From NCBI GenBank assembly GCA_005793345.1, contig SXSU01000035.1, forward strand, positions 1 through 53,680: a DNA stretch of 53,680 bases, read 5' to 3'. The notes under the pieces are model-generated. The model saw nothing but the letters and a program-made list of their open reading frames with translations, had not been told where the DNA came from and ran no database searches. The translations under genes were made by a program, and so were the position numbers. Below, in pieces: positions 42,401-51,598 of this stretch (the first letter of the stretch is position 1; each line of letters starts with the position of its first letter). The DNA is from Bdellovibrionales bacterium (GTDB lineage: Bacteria > Bdellovibrionota > Bdellovibrionia > Bdellovibrionales > Bdellovibrionaceae).

Positions 42401-45400
42401 GACTCCAGATGTAGAAACATTATAAGTGTTTGTACAGCCTCCTACAAGATTTGAAATACCATCAACAGAACTATTAGTAGCTAAAACTACTTTATAAGAA
42501 CTCAGATCGCCGATTGGGTTTGGTTCATCCCAATTGACAGTAATTGTAGTGGCATTTACGTAATAATTTACATTTAATGTTCCATTTGTAATATTTAAAT
42601 TTGTTGGACTATTTGGTGCAGTTGTATCAACTGTGAATGCGAAATCATTATTCATAGCATTTTGAAAATTAGTTGCCTGATCAGTTGCTTTCATATTGAG
42701 AGAATACTGAGATCCATTATTTAAATTACATCCAGTCAGTGTATTCACTGTTGTTGTTGCTAAATTAGCTTGGGCCACTGTTAAGGATTGAGTACAGCTT
42801 CCTCCGACTGGTGTACCTGATGGATAATTTTTAACAGTGAAGTCGTATGTGATATTACTAATATCAACAACAGGTGTCCAAGTTGGTTTTGGTACATTAT
42901 CACCACCAAGCCATTGATCTGATGTCACATCAGCAGAACTTAGAAGTCCACCAATTCCAAATGTGGTTGGAGAATCTTGGTCATAAAAATAACTATAATT
43001 TCCTACTGAAGAAATATTATTTGCATTATCCATTGTGTAGAGCCAAAGTTTTCGAGAACCTAATGCTCCAACTGTGACTTGGGTTGGTTTTGAAGATAAC
43101 CAACCTGAACAAGTAGTACCAGTACAGCTGTTAAATGTGACGGTTGGGGCACCAGTAGCTGAAGCCTGATCACATATACAGTATTTATTAACTGGGCCAG
43201 AAACTCCGCTTTCCATATCTGTATCATTTCCAATTGTAATTCCAGTGGGTGAAGCATTTATAAATGACCCATTTGTAACAGCTACAGTTGGAGTATTTGG
43301 AGCCACGTTATCAAGAATAATTGTATCAGTTATTGTTGCTTGAGTGACATTAAAGGCATCATCTTGAATCCATAAATAAAAAGTTTTATTATTATTTGTT
43401 GAGGTTGCAATAGTTAAAGGTGTTGGAAGAGGAGCTGATGACCAACCTGAAGCATCAACATTTCCAATACCATTTGTACAATTAATTGGAGTATTAGTTC
43501 CAGAGCTCGGTCTTGAACTCATAGATTCGCTTAAACAATATTTGTATGCAGTTCCACTTGAAATAGTGATTGCTGCATTTAATACATTTGTTGCTTTAAT
43601 ATAATTAGCATTAGAAGTTGTATTGTCTGAGAGAGCGAGTGATGGAGTTCCAAGAGTAGGTAATACACGAAATGAAGATGAGGCAACAGGACTATATGTG
43701 AATGTTCCAGAGTTAACAACTAATGGAGTTAAGCTTAGTGATGCTATTGGTGACGTATGATTTAAAGTAATACTACCAACTCCGTTAGCTAAAGTAATTG
43801 TGCCAGCGCTGATAAAATCTGCTGAGCCACCACTCGGTGTTAACGAAACAGTAGATGTAGAATCAGCAAGTGTATTACCATGGTTATCAACTGCATAAAT
43901 AGTAACATTGTAATTATAATTCACAGTTTGTTTTGCAGGTGTTCCAGTAATTGAACTTGTATATGATGATTGACCAGGAGTAAAATTTTGTAATGGAAGT
44001 TTAACTAACAAACGTAAGCCGGTATCTGATTTTTGATTCACATCAAAATTAGTCGCTTTATTTAAGTAAGATGAATTTCCTGAATCAATATTAAATCCAA
44101 GTCCAGATAAATAATAAGTTAAATTAAAAGATGCACTACCACTTGATAGTGGCCCAGATCCACTAAATGAATAAGAGGTTCCAGAAACTGGCGAACCACT
44201 TTGTTTTATATTCATTGCTAAAGCATGGGAGTCTGTATTTCTAAAGTTGTAACATGCATCAGTAGAAATTACAGAAACAGGATAAGTTTGACCAGCAGTG
44301 AAAGTTGCAAGTGTACCAGTAATTGCACCTCCTGCACCTGTTAAAGTTTGGTGACCTGAAGTGAAATCATAAGATTGACCCATTGTTGGAAACCAAGATA
44401 CAATGTGTGCTGCTGTACCAATAGTTACATTGTAACTAGGAGAATTATTATTTCCTAAAACAGGAAATCCATTTGCGGCATCACCAGGACAACTAATGTT
44501 AAGTGCTTTAGTGTTTCCAGAGCTAACAGTTTTTAAAGTGATATCGGCACTTCCTGCAACAAAGTTGTTTGTAGCAGAAGGTGTATATTGAGCATTGGCA
44601 TCATTGGGAGTTGATAGAGTAAATGATTTTGCATAAGTGGTATCAACGTTATTCCAATTATCTAAAGCTAATACTTTTAAACTATAAGATGAACATGCTG
44701 ACTTAGCTCCTACAGAACCAGAAAGTGCAGTAGCTAAATTCGAAGAACCATTTGGAGTGAGAGTTTGATCAGGAGTAAAATACACTAAACATTTTGTTGC
44801 ACTATTACCATTAAGCGTGAATGTGGAAGATGTAATAACTGAATATGCTGTACCACTTGAAATTCCAGGAGATACCCAGTGAGATGATCCAGATAATCCT
44901 GCTTTATAATTTGTAACTGAAAAATAGGTCGTACCTTGTGACAGAGTTTTACTTGTCGGATCTGTGTCACTGGTATCAGAAGTTGTTAAGCTTATTGAAG
45001 TCGAGGAATCTAGTGTTGTCACGTTATAAAGATTATCAACGTTATATATTAATACATTAAAAGGTGTTCCTGCAATTTGAGGAACTGGAACAGGCGAAGT
45101 CACCGCTGCTGCATGAAAATTTGGAGCTCCCTCAGATAAAGTTTGACCTGGTAAAATCGCAACAATTTTAGAGGGGCTATTGGCTAAAATATTATAACCA
45201 ACAGAGTTATCACTTGAATTCACACTTCCAGAAGCCGCAACGATTTTTTGATTACTTCCTTTTCTATTTGCGATCACAGTGAAATTAACTATACCAGTTG
45301 GAGCAGTATCCTTAGGGTTAGAATCAAAAATTAAATGGGGATCAGAATTACCAACAGATTGCATGTTAACAGTGATAACAGTTGGAACAGTATTATAACT

Positions 45401-48400
45401 TTCATCCACGACGCGAACTTGCGCTGCAAAAGAATATGCGCCTGCTTGTAATGTGTAACCATCAGTTGATGGAGCAGGAGAATTAAATGGTACAGGTCTA
45501 CCTGCTCCACCAAGAGCATTAGTTAAATTACCGGCCCCGTCAGTAAATGCTGCAATTTCATTTTCAATTAAAACAATAGTTTTTCGTTGGCTACCAAAAT
45601 TTACAAGAAGTGATTCTTCTGGTTCTGAACATGAAACACTACCATCACAAACTTGGACTCCACCAGTTTTTACAGGACTACCGCTATATGAAATAGGATT
45701 GTTAAAATTATCTTGAGCTTCTGCTTTTATTGAGTAAGTTCCTACTTTTGTTAATCGCAAATCAGAAAAGCAAGCCACACCATTTGTAACTCTTTTATTT
45801 GTGTTACCGCTATAAAAATTTGAACTTATGGGACTTGAAATAGAAATATTTATACGATCCGTACTATTCGAAGTAATTATATTGCCATAATAATCAACCA
45901 AAGACGCACAAAATTGATTTATAAAATTTGTTGGACTTGCAGTGTGGTCACTTAATATAGGTGTTGACCACCGAACACCAGCAACTGGAATTAAAGAAGT
46001 ATAGTTTACAGATTCAAAAACATTTGTACCTGTTAATACTTCTCCAGATAATACAGATGCTGAAGTTGTCATAACTCCTGTTAAAGTGGAGTTTACCCAC
46101 ACTTCACCAAAACCATTATTGAGTTGTCCTGTTACTGTTATATCATTTGAACCAGAGACTGAGGACGCACCTGTAAAATTATTTACCGATGTAATATCTT
46201 GTGTTGTAAGAAGTGGTTCTGTTAAATTAAACTGTACCGTCATATTTGCACCAGTGCCAGAAGTGATTCTATTACCCCAGGCATCTTCGGCATAGACAGT
46301 AAATTTATTAGCTTGAGTAACAGGAACATTTGCTAATGCAGTATCAATATGGAGTCTATTTAAAGAATCATTTACAATTTTAATATCACCATCGTTAGAA
46401 ACACCATCTTTATATAAAGTTCCAATTGTTGCAAACACTCGAAATAGGGGATTGGCATCAGAAGAATTAAAATAAGAAATATTATTTAAGGTCAACTCAC
46501 CATTAGTAAAAACATAATTAGTAGGAGTTGCAGATAAAGCCGCACCATTAAGTGTGGGAACATTATTAGATAATGTTGGAGTGGTGCTCCCTTTAGTATC
46601 AAATGAGAGTGGTACCGTACCAGTTGTACCTGTTATATTTGTTAAAACGTTATCTTTGCTATCTACAATTTGTAATAAAGCACCAAAAGTTGTACCTGCT
46701 ACTTTATTTACACCAGGGTTATCTACTAGAACTTTTAAACGATAAAAATCACCAATAGTTAAATTTACTGAGCCTGTTGTTAAATTAAAGTAATTACTTA
46801 TTCCACTAGTTGAAGTGTAATTTAAAACTCTAACATTTAAATTATCTGCAACTCCTGGTTTATTAAGAACTAGAGCATTTTGATTAGCCACTACTGAATA
46901 TCCAATAGCATCAAATGGTGTAAGATTAGTAAATTGCCAATCTCCTGTGACATTCGAAATATAGTTTCCCCGAAGATCTAAACCACTTAAATACATAACT
47001 GGCTGTTGACCAATTTTAAAATTAAGGGGTTGGTTAGGTGGATTTACATATGAAAATCCACTTCCTAATCCTGGTGCTGATCTAATATCAACAGTATTGA
47101 GGGTACCTGTAGTTACTACTGAAGTGACTTGATCACCTGGAGAAATTGCTGATGAAGGAATACTACCGGTATGGTTAGATAAGGTCACAGTTACTGTACC
47201 AATACTTACATTCGGTACAATTAATTGTGGTATAATTCCTATAGAAGCAGAAGCATTTCCTGGGGAGAATGTCACAGTATAAGTTCCATTTACAGGTTGA
47301 TAGTTTGCTGATCCGTTTGGAGCGTTTGCTAAAGTGCCTGAAGTAGGTCCAGATACTACTGTATTTATATTAAATGTAGACTGCATTGGTCCACTGGTGA
47401 CATTATTATTATATTGATCTTGTCGAAATACAGCGACAGTGTAATTGGTATCTGCTTTGAGTGATAAAGAGTGTACAGATATAGCATATGACGAAGGCGG
47501 TGTTATATATAATTTAAAGTGATGAAAAGGATCGGGATTTATTGTTCCCCCTATTTCGGAATCATAAGTCACACCATTGTAATCACCTTGAATTCTAAGC
47601 CCCCCTTGAGTTGCAATTGAATTAGAAAGAATTTTAATGTAACTAGAATCTATATTTAGACCAGGTGTTTGAACTGCGCCTAACCATCCATCATCATATG
47701 TAGTACTAGAAAGAAACTGATCTGAGATTACTTTTCCATTTATATTCGCAATAAAATTTCCTGCTCTGTCTTCAATGGCATAATATAAATTTCCACTTGT
47801 TACACCCACATTAAAATTCATTAAATCACAATCTCTTCTTGTTAATCCTGTGGTTGTATAATTAATTAGATTTAATATATTTTCAAAATTAATTGTATTT
47901 AATACGACATTGGCTTTACAAATAGGAGTCGCTTCAGCCCCTAAACCTGCACGTAAATTTATATGATGTGGAGGTCCCTTTTTAATTTTAAAAGTTATTG
48001 AACCTGATTTAGATACGGTAAATCTTGAATCAGGTGTGTGATTGACAGTTAAAACAGGACTTAAATCTTGATTTGAATCAGGAAAATTTGTTGCATCAAA
48101 AAAAATTAAAGAATAATTTCCAATGCTTTGATTAGTGCCTAAGTTGAAATTTAAAAAACTGCTCCAATTATTTAATACAATTGTTTTTTGGCCTGGGTAT
48201 TTATAAGTGTTAGATCCGAATGTCCCTGTAGTTAGACTACTTGTTAATCCAAACCAAGGTATGGTTCCAGCAGACGGGCTTGCTCCAGTTTGAAAATTTG
48301 TTAACCCAAAATTCATTTTGTATTGACCATTAAATCCTGAATCAAGTTCGTTTTGTCCGATTAAGTTTTCATCGACATCAACAGCATACATGCTCAAAAC

Positions 48401-49627
48401 AATTGGATCACCGGCAAAGCAAGTGGGAGTAGATCCAGTACAAGTAGATCCATTAACACCATCAGATGCTGTTATCATAAAATGATCAAGGTCACCGGAA
48501 TCAACAATAATTTCTCCACTATATGCAATGGGATACCCAGATACCGTAGCACTCACTTTTCCGGGCAAATCTCTTGTTACTAATCGAGTTGGGCTAAAAG
48601 TAGTTGTCTGACCGCTTAATGTACTTAAATAATTTTTAATATTGCTAGTTGAACTGTTCCAAATAACAGTTGAGGCATCTTGAATATAATTTCCAGAATT
48701 ATCAATAATTGCGGCAGCAAAAGTTATATCTGGATCAGAAGCTTTTAAAACTATTCTTTCTGTAAGAGCTTCAGCATTTGCATTTGGACCACCGAGGCCA
48801 TTTGCAATAACGACAGCTTTTGGAACATCAGATTTTACATTTAAAGTATAAGCAAAAGCATCGGCAAAACCTGAGGGACCATCTCCCACAGATATAATGG
48901 TTGGTTCAGATGAATCTGTAAAAACAATATTTTCTTCAGTTAAACAAACACCACCAACAAAATTACATTCGTAAGTTGTACCATTAAGTGGAAATTTACT
49001 TGGAGCAACTCCAGTCCAACTTGAATGAGTTGAAATTAACCAAGTTGTAGAAAGTGGGCCATTGTAATCGTAAATAGAACCATTATCATTTAGTAATCTC
49101 ACAATAAAACCAACTGGCTTACCAGAAGTAATTTCAGACCCCGAAGTGCTTTCAATTTGGAAACGAGTACCTGGAGATACATCATTTGTAGTAAGTGTAA
49201 ATATTTTTGAGACAGACGTTCCATCTATCGTTGCAAGAACTTCTGCTGTTTGATTATAATTGTCAGGTCCTCTTACTTCAACAGCAGCAAATCCCGAAAT
49301 ATTTGTTTTAACAGTTGAGGGTGTAATATAAAAGTCAGCTCCTGAAATCAGAGAATACTTAACAGTTAATCCGGAGATTGGTTCACCGACAATATTTGTG
49401 GCTTGTATCGTGAGAGGTTTTTGAAAAAGTTTTCCAGGAACCGAAATTTGCTGATCACCTTCGATAACTGTTAATTTCAAACCAAAAGTTTGATCAAGTA
49501 ATTCAGATGAGCCCGAACCCCGTTTATTAAAACAAGAGGTAAGTGAAATTGAAAATAATAGTAAGATAAATGATTTTATTAACATATTTAAGATTTTGTA
49601 AAAATAACTTAATTTGTTAAATTTCAT
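39479..49627 (-). CDS. Giant lipoprotein with Ig-like, Cys-containing and LamG-like domains (putative surface adhesin)
   Basis: From ATG 49627 (AAGGA 5 nt upstream) the product has 3,382 residues; an ATG at 49675 lacks a good site. A lipoprotein signal ends SISLTSC (Cys32). The mature N-terminus has an intimin/invasin-like (Big_1) domain (PISGLTVKYSLISGADF...). Many Ser/Thr/Asn/Gly-rich beta-domains follow. Near 42980-43650 there are two related modules with Cys pairs (KYCLSE and KYCICD). An FN3-like unit (PNSPTNLNI...ITVNWDEPNP) is encoded near 42520-42640. A propeller-like region follows, then a LamG/concanavalin-like domain (SYEFWFKPE to DEVRVTR, about 39955-40380). No autotransporter barrel is visible. 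I infer a long fibrous outer-membrane lipoprotein for contact with surfaces or other cells. Confidence 0.92.
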   Translation of the reverse strand: MKFNKLSYFYKILNMLIKSFILLLFSISLTSCFNKRGSGSSELLDQTFGLKLTVIEGDQQISVPGKLFQKPLTIQATNIVGEPISGLTVKYSLISGADFYITPSTVKTNISGFAAVEVRGPDNYNQTAEVLATIDGTSVSKIFTLTTNDVSPGTRFQIESTSGSEITSGKPVGFIVRLLNDNGSIYDYNGPLSTTWLISTHSSWTGVAPSKFPLNGTTYECNFVGGVCLTEENIVFTDSSEPTIISVGDGPSGFADAFAYTLNVKSDVPKAVVIANGLGGPNANAEALTERIVLKASDPDITFAAAIIDNSGNYIQDASTVIWNSSTSNIKNYLSTLSGQTTTFSPTRLVTRDLPGKVSATVSGYPIAYSGEIIVDSGDLDHFMITASDGVNGSTCTGSTPTCFAGDPIVLSMYAVDVDENLIGQNELDSGFNGQYKMNFGLTNFQTGASPSAGTIPWFGLTSSLTTGTFGSNTYKYPGQKTIVLNNWSSFLNFNLGTNQSIGNYSLIFFDATNFPDSNQDLSPVLTVNHTPDSRFTVSKSGSITFKIKKGPPHHINLRAGLGAEATPICKANVVLNTINFENILNLINYTTTGLTRRDCDLMNFNVGVTSGNLYYAIEDRAGNFIANINGKVISDQFLSSTTYDDGWLGAVQTPGLNIDSSYIKILSNSIATQGGLRIQGDYNGVTYDSEIGGTINPDPFHHFKLYITPPSSYAISVHSLSLKADTNYTVAVFRQDQYNNNVTSGPMQSTFNINTVVSGPTSGTLANAPNGSANYQPVNGTYTVTFSPGNASASIGIIPQLIVPNVSIGTVTVTLSNHTGSIPSSAISPGDQVTSVVTTGTLNTVDIRSAPGLGSGFSYVNPPNQPLNFKIGQQPVMYLSGLDLRGNYISNVTGDWQFTNLTPFDAIGYSVVANQNALVLNKPGVADNLNVRVLNYTSTSGISNYFNLTTGSVNLTIGDFYRLKVLVDNPGVNKVAGTTFGALLQIVDSKDNVLTNITGTTGTVPLSFDTKGSTTPTLSNNVPTLNGAALSATPTNYVFTNGELTLNNISYFNSSDANPLFRVFATIGTLYKDGVSNDGDIKIVNDSLNRLHIDTALANVPVTQANKFTVYAEDAWGNRITSGTGANMTVQFNLTEPLLTTQDITSVNNFTGASSVSGSNDITVTGQLNNGFGEVWVNSTLTGVMTTSASVLSGEVLTGTNVFESVNYTSLIPVAGVRWSTPILSDHTASPTNFINQFCASLVDYYGNIITSNSTDRINISISSPISSNFYSGNTNKRVTNGVACFSDLRLTKVGTYSIKAEAQDNFNNPISYSGSPVKTGGVQVCDGSVSCSEPEESLLVNFGSQRKTIVLIENEIAAFTDGAGNLTNALGGAGRPVPFNSPAPSTDGYTLQAGAYSFAAQVRVVDESYNTVPTVITVNMQSVGNSDPHLIFDSNPKDTAPTGIVNFTVIANRKGSNQKIVAASGSVNSSDNSVGYNILANSPSKIVAILPGQTLSEGAPNFHAAAVTSPVPVPQIAGTPFNVLIYNVDNLYNVTTLDSSTSISLTTSDTSDTDPTSKTLSQGTTYFSVTNYKAGLSGSSHWVSPGISSGTAYSVITSSTFTLNGNSATKCLVYFTPDQTLTPNGSSNLATALSGSVGAKSACSSYSLKVLALDNWNNVDTTYAKSFTLSTPNDANAQYTPSATNNFVAGSADITLKTVSSGNTKALNISCPGDAANGFPVLGNNNSPSYNVTIGTAAHIVSWFPTMGQSYDFTSGHQTLTGAGGAITGTLATFTAGQTYPVSVISTDACYNFRNTDSHALAMNIKQSGSPVSGTSYSFSGSGPLSSGSASFNLTYYLSGLGFNIDSGNSSYLNKATNFDVNQKSDTGLRLLVKLPLQNFTPGQSSYTSSITGTPAKQTVNYNYNVTIYAVDNHGNTLADSTSTVSLTPSGGSADFISAGTITLANGVGSITLNHTSPIASLSLTPLVVNSGTFTYSPVASSSFRVLPTLGTPSLALSDNTTSNANYIKATNVLNAAITISSGTAYKYCLSESMSSRPSSGTNTPINCTNGIGNVDASGWSSAPLPTPLTIATSTNNNKTFYLWIQDDAFNVTQATITDTIILDNVAPNTPTVAVTNGSFINASPTGITIGNDTDMESGVSGPVNKYCICDQASATGAPTVTFNSCTGTTCSGWLSSKPTQVTVGALGSRKLWLYTMDNANNISSVGNYSYFYDQDSPTTFGIGGLLSSADVTSDQWLGGDNVPKPTWTPVVDISNITYDFTVKNYPSGTPVGGSCTQSLTVAQANLATTTVNTLTGCNLNNGSQYSLNMKATDQATNFQNAMNNDFAFTVDTTAPNSPTNLNITNGTLNVNYYVNATTITVNWDEPNPIGDLSSYKVVLATNSSVDGISNLVGGCTNTYNVSTSGVNGSTLSQTFTGCTLVNGTTYKIFLTAYDPARNPTALAAFPFTISTGADKFILTALNTTPTAGTPVNFELVAQKPDGSTDLTYNSNISVNFTTTASSSSGKCSFPSAVPVAPDLTAVTTGTFSAGSLTLNVAFTTGTATFSARLYKADVSKVLTAAKNGDASVTTGTSAGITVSAAGSSCTRIIDDAVTQTLLTGTTQTKYLATSSPTPLPLVAGLFDQYGNYISVDSAAVWTGSGIADDAVVTSVSNSLSNVGGSVRIFPVTSNNHYTTTATISLSTSVDKLVFSVPPVTYATATWDSTTKDGGNLNLLANNSNSVLFYYNTANDSSSVWRTDSAKSWYSESFGAHRGARGEFPLRAGLVVSGGTTLSIIDLSTNMLFMRFNRGSNNSINSTTDTITAVSASEGKIYLGLNNASNSGSLVVLDFVNDKTYQLSSSINVKSNLSARNDGVASWSAVSGGDNYFGLTYASDAVNSLSAKRIGGVNYVAIATSNSSGNSGNLWILSPTTLIKDSDVSHPITHVTLTSQDSGRLYYYEKNRGLKIKYFASTPINVDFSDANLFDQSSTPRIITAGTVSGGTFSINDLDVSEQSQFDGVGNTNNTIILSSIRGLTIFRENVSSISSSDVKNIASKGQGITGALSTSLPPPTSHNGAIMFSGLGADSYASTNTTGVTALTNIGSYEFWFKPESTLNTASATTHLLSRGTISGGTFSEGSVGFTINPTGYTGTGKLSFWVISNGTANHVTSGTTTWTAGRWYHIAANFNGASGTQLWVNGASQSTNSINLTSFNADDGMLYLGGNTTSIPNFFGAMDEVRVTRTTIPTLYSSSSFTPDSSTPFVADTDTVVLYHLNEYGGITAAFDTYGTTLNLGSGSWLADNVYNTNTLAVVASTADMYKPAASNPVAILEMISAGAWIELQKVGFYNTNTTSKPVENINNTGATYTNVIWFRKDDTDANYFLKDLMLTTSSSIKLNRR

Positions 49628-49779
49628 AAATATCCTTTTCTTGAAAACGTTCTGTAAAACAAAATTAAAACACATTTACTAGACTAACATACCTGTCGGA
49701 AGTTTGTTTAAAAATCTTAAGTATTAATTTGAGAAATGGTGTTTGATATTGAGAAAATTCATTTTTTTTTGAAGAATTT

Positions 49780-49841
49780 AATATGAAAATACAAACAATT
49801 AGTTTGGATTTTCATAATACGGGGTGATTGAAAAATCACTA
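49780..49841 (-). repeat. Dispersed repeat, copy 14 (H3 plus part of H2)
   Basis: H3 is complete (ATATGAAAATACAAACAATT to TTTGGATTTTCATAATAC) and is followed by GGGGTGATTGAAAAATCACT, where the copy stops; H1 is absent. It lies in the 354-bp gap between two divergent genes (49628-49981), which otherwise shows only AT-rich sequence with the unplaced divergent promoters. Confidence 0.75.
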
Positions 49842-49981
49842 AGTTTTATCTGATTTTTTTATTTCTCATTTTAGAACGGAAGAACGTTTTTGTTGTACAA
49901 GGTCTAATTGAATTTCATTTCCAAAAAAACTAGACAAAGGATTTATTGAATATCAATTAAAAATTACCGAGTAAACTTCAG

Positions 49982-51160
49982 ATGAAAAAAGCCTCTTGGA
50001 GTAATGCATTTCCACTAGTTTATCGTAAAATTCGAGAAAGATTTTCAGAAGAAATTCTTTCAGAAAGTTCATTAGTATTTGAAGCCTGTAAAGTTAAGCT
50101 TCTAAAATCTGATGATTACTTAGCTTGGGCAAGTAATTATTATGGAGTAGCAATAATAAAGCATTCTTATTTTGAGCAAATGTTTGATTCAAAATATTAT
50201 TATAATTATCAAGAAGTATTTGATTGGAGCGAAGAGTGTTTTCCATTATTTGAATGGGAAAATATTTTATTTGTTGCATGTTTAGATCCCCATATGGTGA
50301 TGAATATACCTTATGATTTAAATATTAAGCCTATATTGGCTGGTTATGAAGAACTAATTTATGGATGGGCTAAAATAAAATCTGCAAAATTAGAAGTTCA
50401 GAATTTTGAAAAATTAGAGTCAAAAAAAAATTCGGACAGTGAGGACTCTGGTGAACAAGAAAATGATTTTAAAAAAAATGATCCATTTTTATATCCTGAT
50501 GGATTATTGTTAGAAGATGAACCTACACCTTTGAATTCGCCCCCTCTCCCCAAAATTCCACCACCCGTTGTAATTAATGATGATACATTTGAAAATGATT
50601 CGCCACCTCTGAAACTTAGACTTCCAGATGAGTCTTCAGAATTTGAGTTAATAAATGAGTCTGAAATAAAAAAACCAACTCTTTCTTTTAATCTGCTAGA
50701 TGGAATTTTAAAAAATATTTATCTTCAATCAAATAAATACTTTGATAGGTCAATGTTTTTAGAGTGTATTGGGGATGACTATTGTATTCCAGTTCATTGT
50801 GATTCTAATTTTGAAAAGTCTGAAAAGTCTGAACTATCAGAAAAAGATAAATTTATAAATATGAGAGTTCCTTCTCCATTTCGAATTTCGTTTTCAACTA
50901 AAAAACCATTTCATGGAAAAATTCATGATAATAAAGTTACAAATCAATTTTTTAAAATTTGGTTAAATGATCTAAAGAATTATGAAAGCTTATATTTAAC
51001 TCTAATTCCAGTTTTAAATGATCAAATAGTAATTGGTCTGTTATTGTTTTTGCGATCAAATAAGGAGAATTCAAAAGCATCCTTAGAATTTGCAATAACT
51101 TTAGGTGAGAGCTTGGGTGATGAACTTAAAAAATTAACTTTTTTAAATAACAGTGCCTAA
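49982..51160 (+). CDS. Two-domain cytoplasmic protein of unknown function
   Basis: A 392-residue protein without signal or membrane helix. The N-terminal domain (about 1-145) contains LVYRKIRERFSEEILSES and WENILFVACLDPHMVMN. An acidic, proline-rich linker (about 150-215, with PPLPKIPPP) follows. The C-terminal domain (about 220-392) contains LLDGILKNIYLQSNKYFDRSM and ends LIPVLNDQIVIGLLLFLR; that strand-helix pattern recalls a GAF-type sensory domain. I do not recognise the family. Its 3' end overlaps that of tsaE by 35 nt, tail to tail. The start lacks a strong ribosome binding site. Confidence 0.8.
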   Translation: MKKASWSNAFPLVYRKIRERFSEEILSESSLVFEACKVKLLKSDDYLAWASNYYGVAIIKHSYFEQMFDSKYYYNYQEVFDWSEECFPLFEWENILFVACLDPHMVMNIPYDLNIKPILAGYEELIYGWAKIKSAKLEVQNFEKLESKKNSDSEDSGEQENDFKKNDPFLYPDGLLLEDEPTPLNSPPLPKIPPPVVINDDTFENDSPPLKLRLPDESSEFELINESEIKKPTLSFNLLDGILKNIYLQSNKYFDRSMFLECIGDDYCIPVHCDSNFEKSEKSELSEKDKFINMRVPSPFRISFSTKKPFHGKIHDNKVTNQFFKIWLNDLKNYESLYLTLIPVLNDQIVIGLLLFLRSNKENSKASLEFAITLGESLGDELKKLTFLNNSA

Positions 51161-51584
51161 TATTATTTTCAATTTTAAATTCAATAATTATTGGATTATA
51201 TTTTTTTGGTATTAATTTTAAATTTATCCTGTCTGCCCATTCGACAATAATAAGTGAATCATCCTGTGAAAATAAATCCCAAAATCCAATACTTTCCAAT
51301 TCATCATGATTTTCTAATCGAAAAAGGTCAAGATGATCAATCGAAATTTGACTATTCTGATAATGATGATGAAGCGCAAAGGACGGGGATTGAAAAAATA
51401 CGTTTTTGTTTAATCCATAATAATGGATTAATTTATTAGTAAAAAATGTTTTTCCTGAACCCATTGGACCTGTTAATCCTAAAAATTGTTTGGGTTGAAA
51501 ATTTTCAATACAATTTTCAATAACATCTTTATAAGATTCTCTATCTGAAATAATCCAAGATTTTAATATATTATATGAAGTCAT
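51126..51584 (-). CDS. tsaE: tRNA threonylcarbamoyladenosine biosynthesis ATPase
   Basis: TsaE is the ATPase that supports TsaB/TsaD in forming t6A37 on tRNAs reading ANN codons. The 152 residues include a Walker A loop GPMGSGKT (39-46), the SPSFALHHHY segment, the HLDLFRLE segment and VEWADRI, all characteristic. It converges on the unknown two-domain gene with a 35-nt overlap at the 3' ends. The PilZ gene starts upstream, 14 bp away, in the same direction. No tsaB or tsaD is in the window. Confidence 0.94.
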   Translation of the reverse strand: MTSYNILKSWIISDRESYKDVIENCIENFQPKQFLGLTGPMGSGKTFFTNKLIHYYGLNKNVFFQSPSFALHHHYQNSQISIDHLDLFRLENHDELESIGFWDLFSQDDSLIIVEWADRINLKLIPKKYNPIIIEFKIENNIRHCYLKKLIF

Positions 51585-51598
51585 ATTTTAACTTTTAC

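Noticed and set aside
39625..46745. Several plus-strand frames of 60-105 codons opposite the giant lipoprotein gene
   Set aside because: They arise from the long minus-strand gene's codon bias; no ribosome binding sites or recognisable domains.
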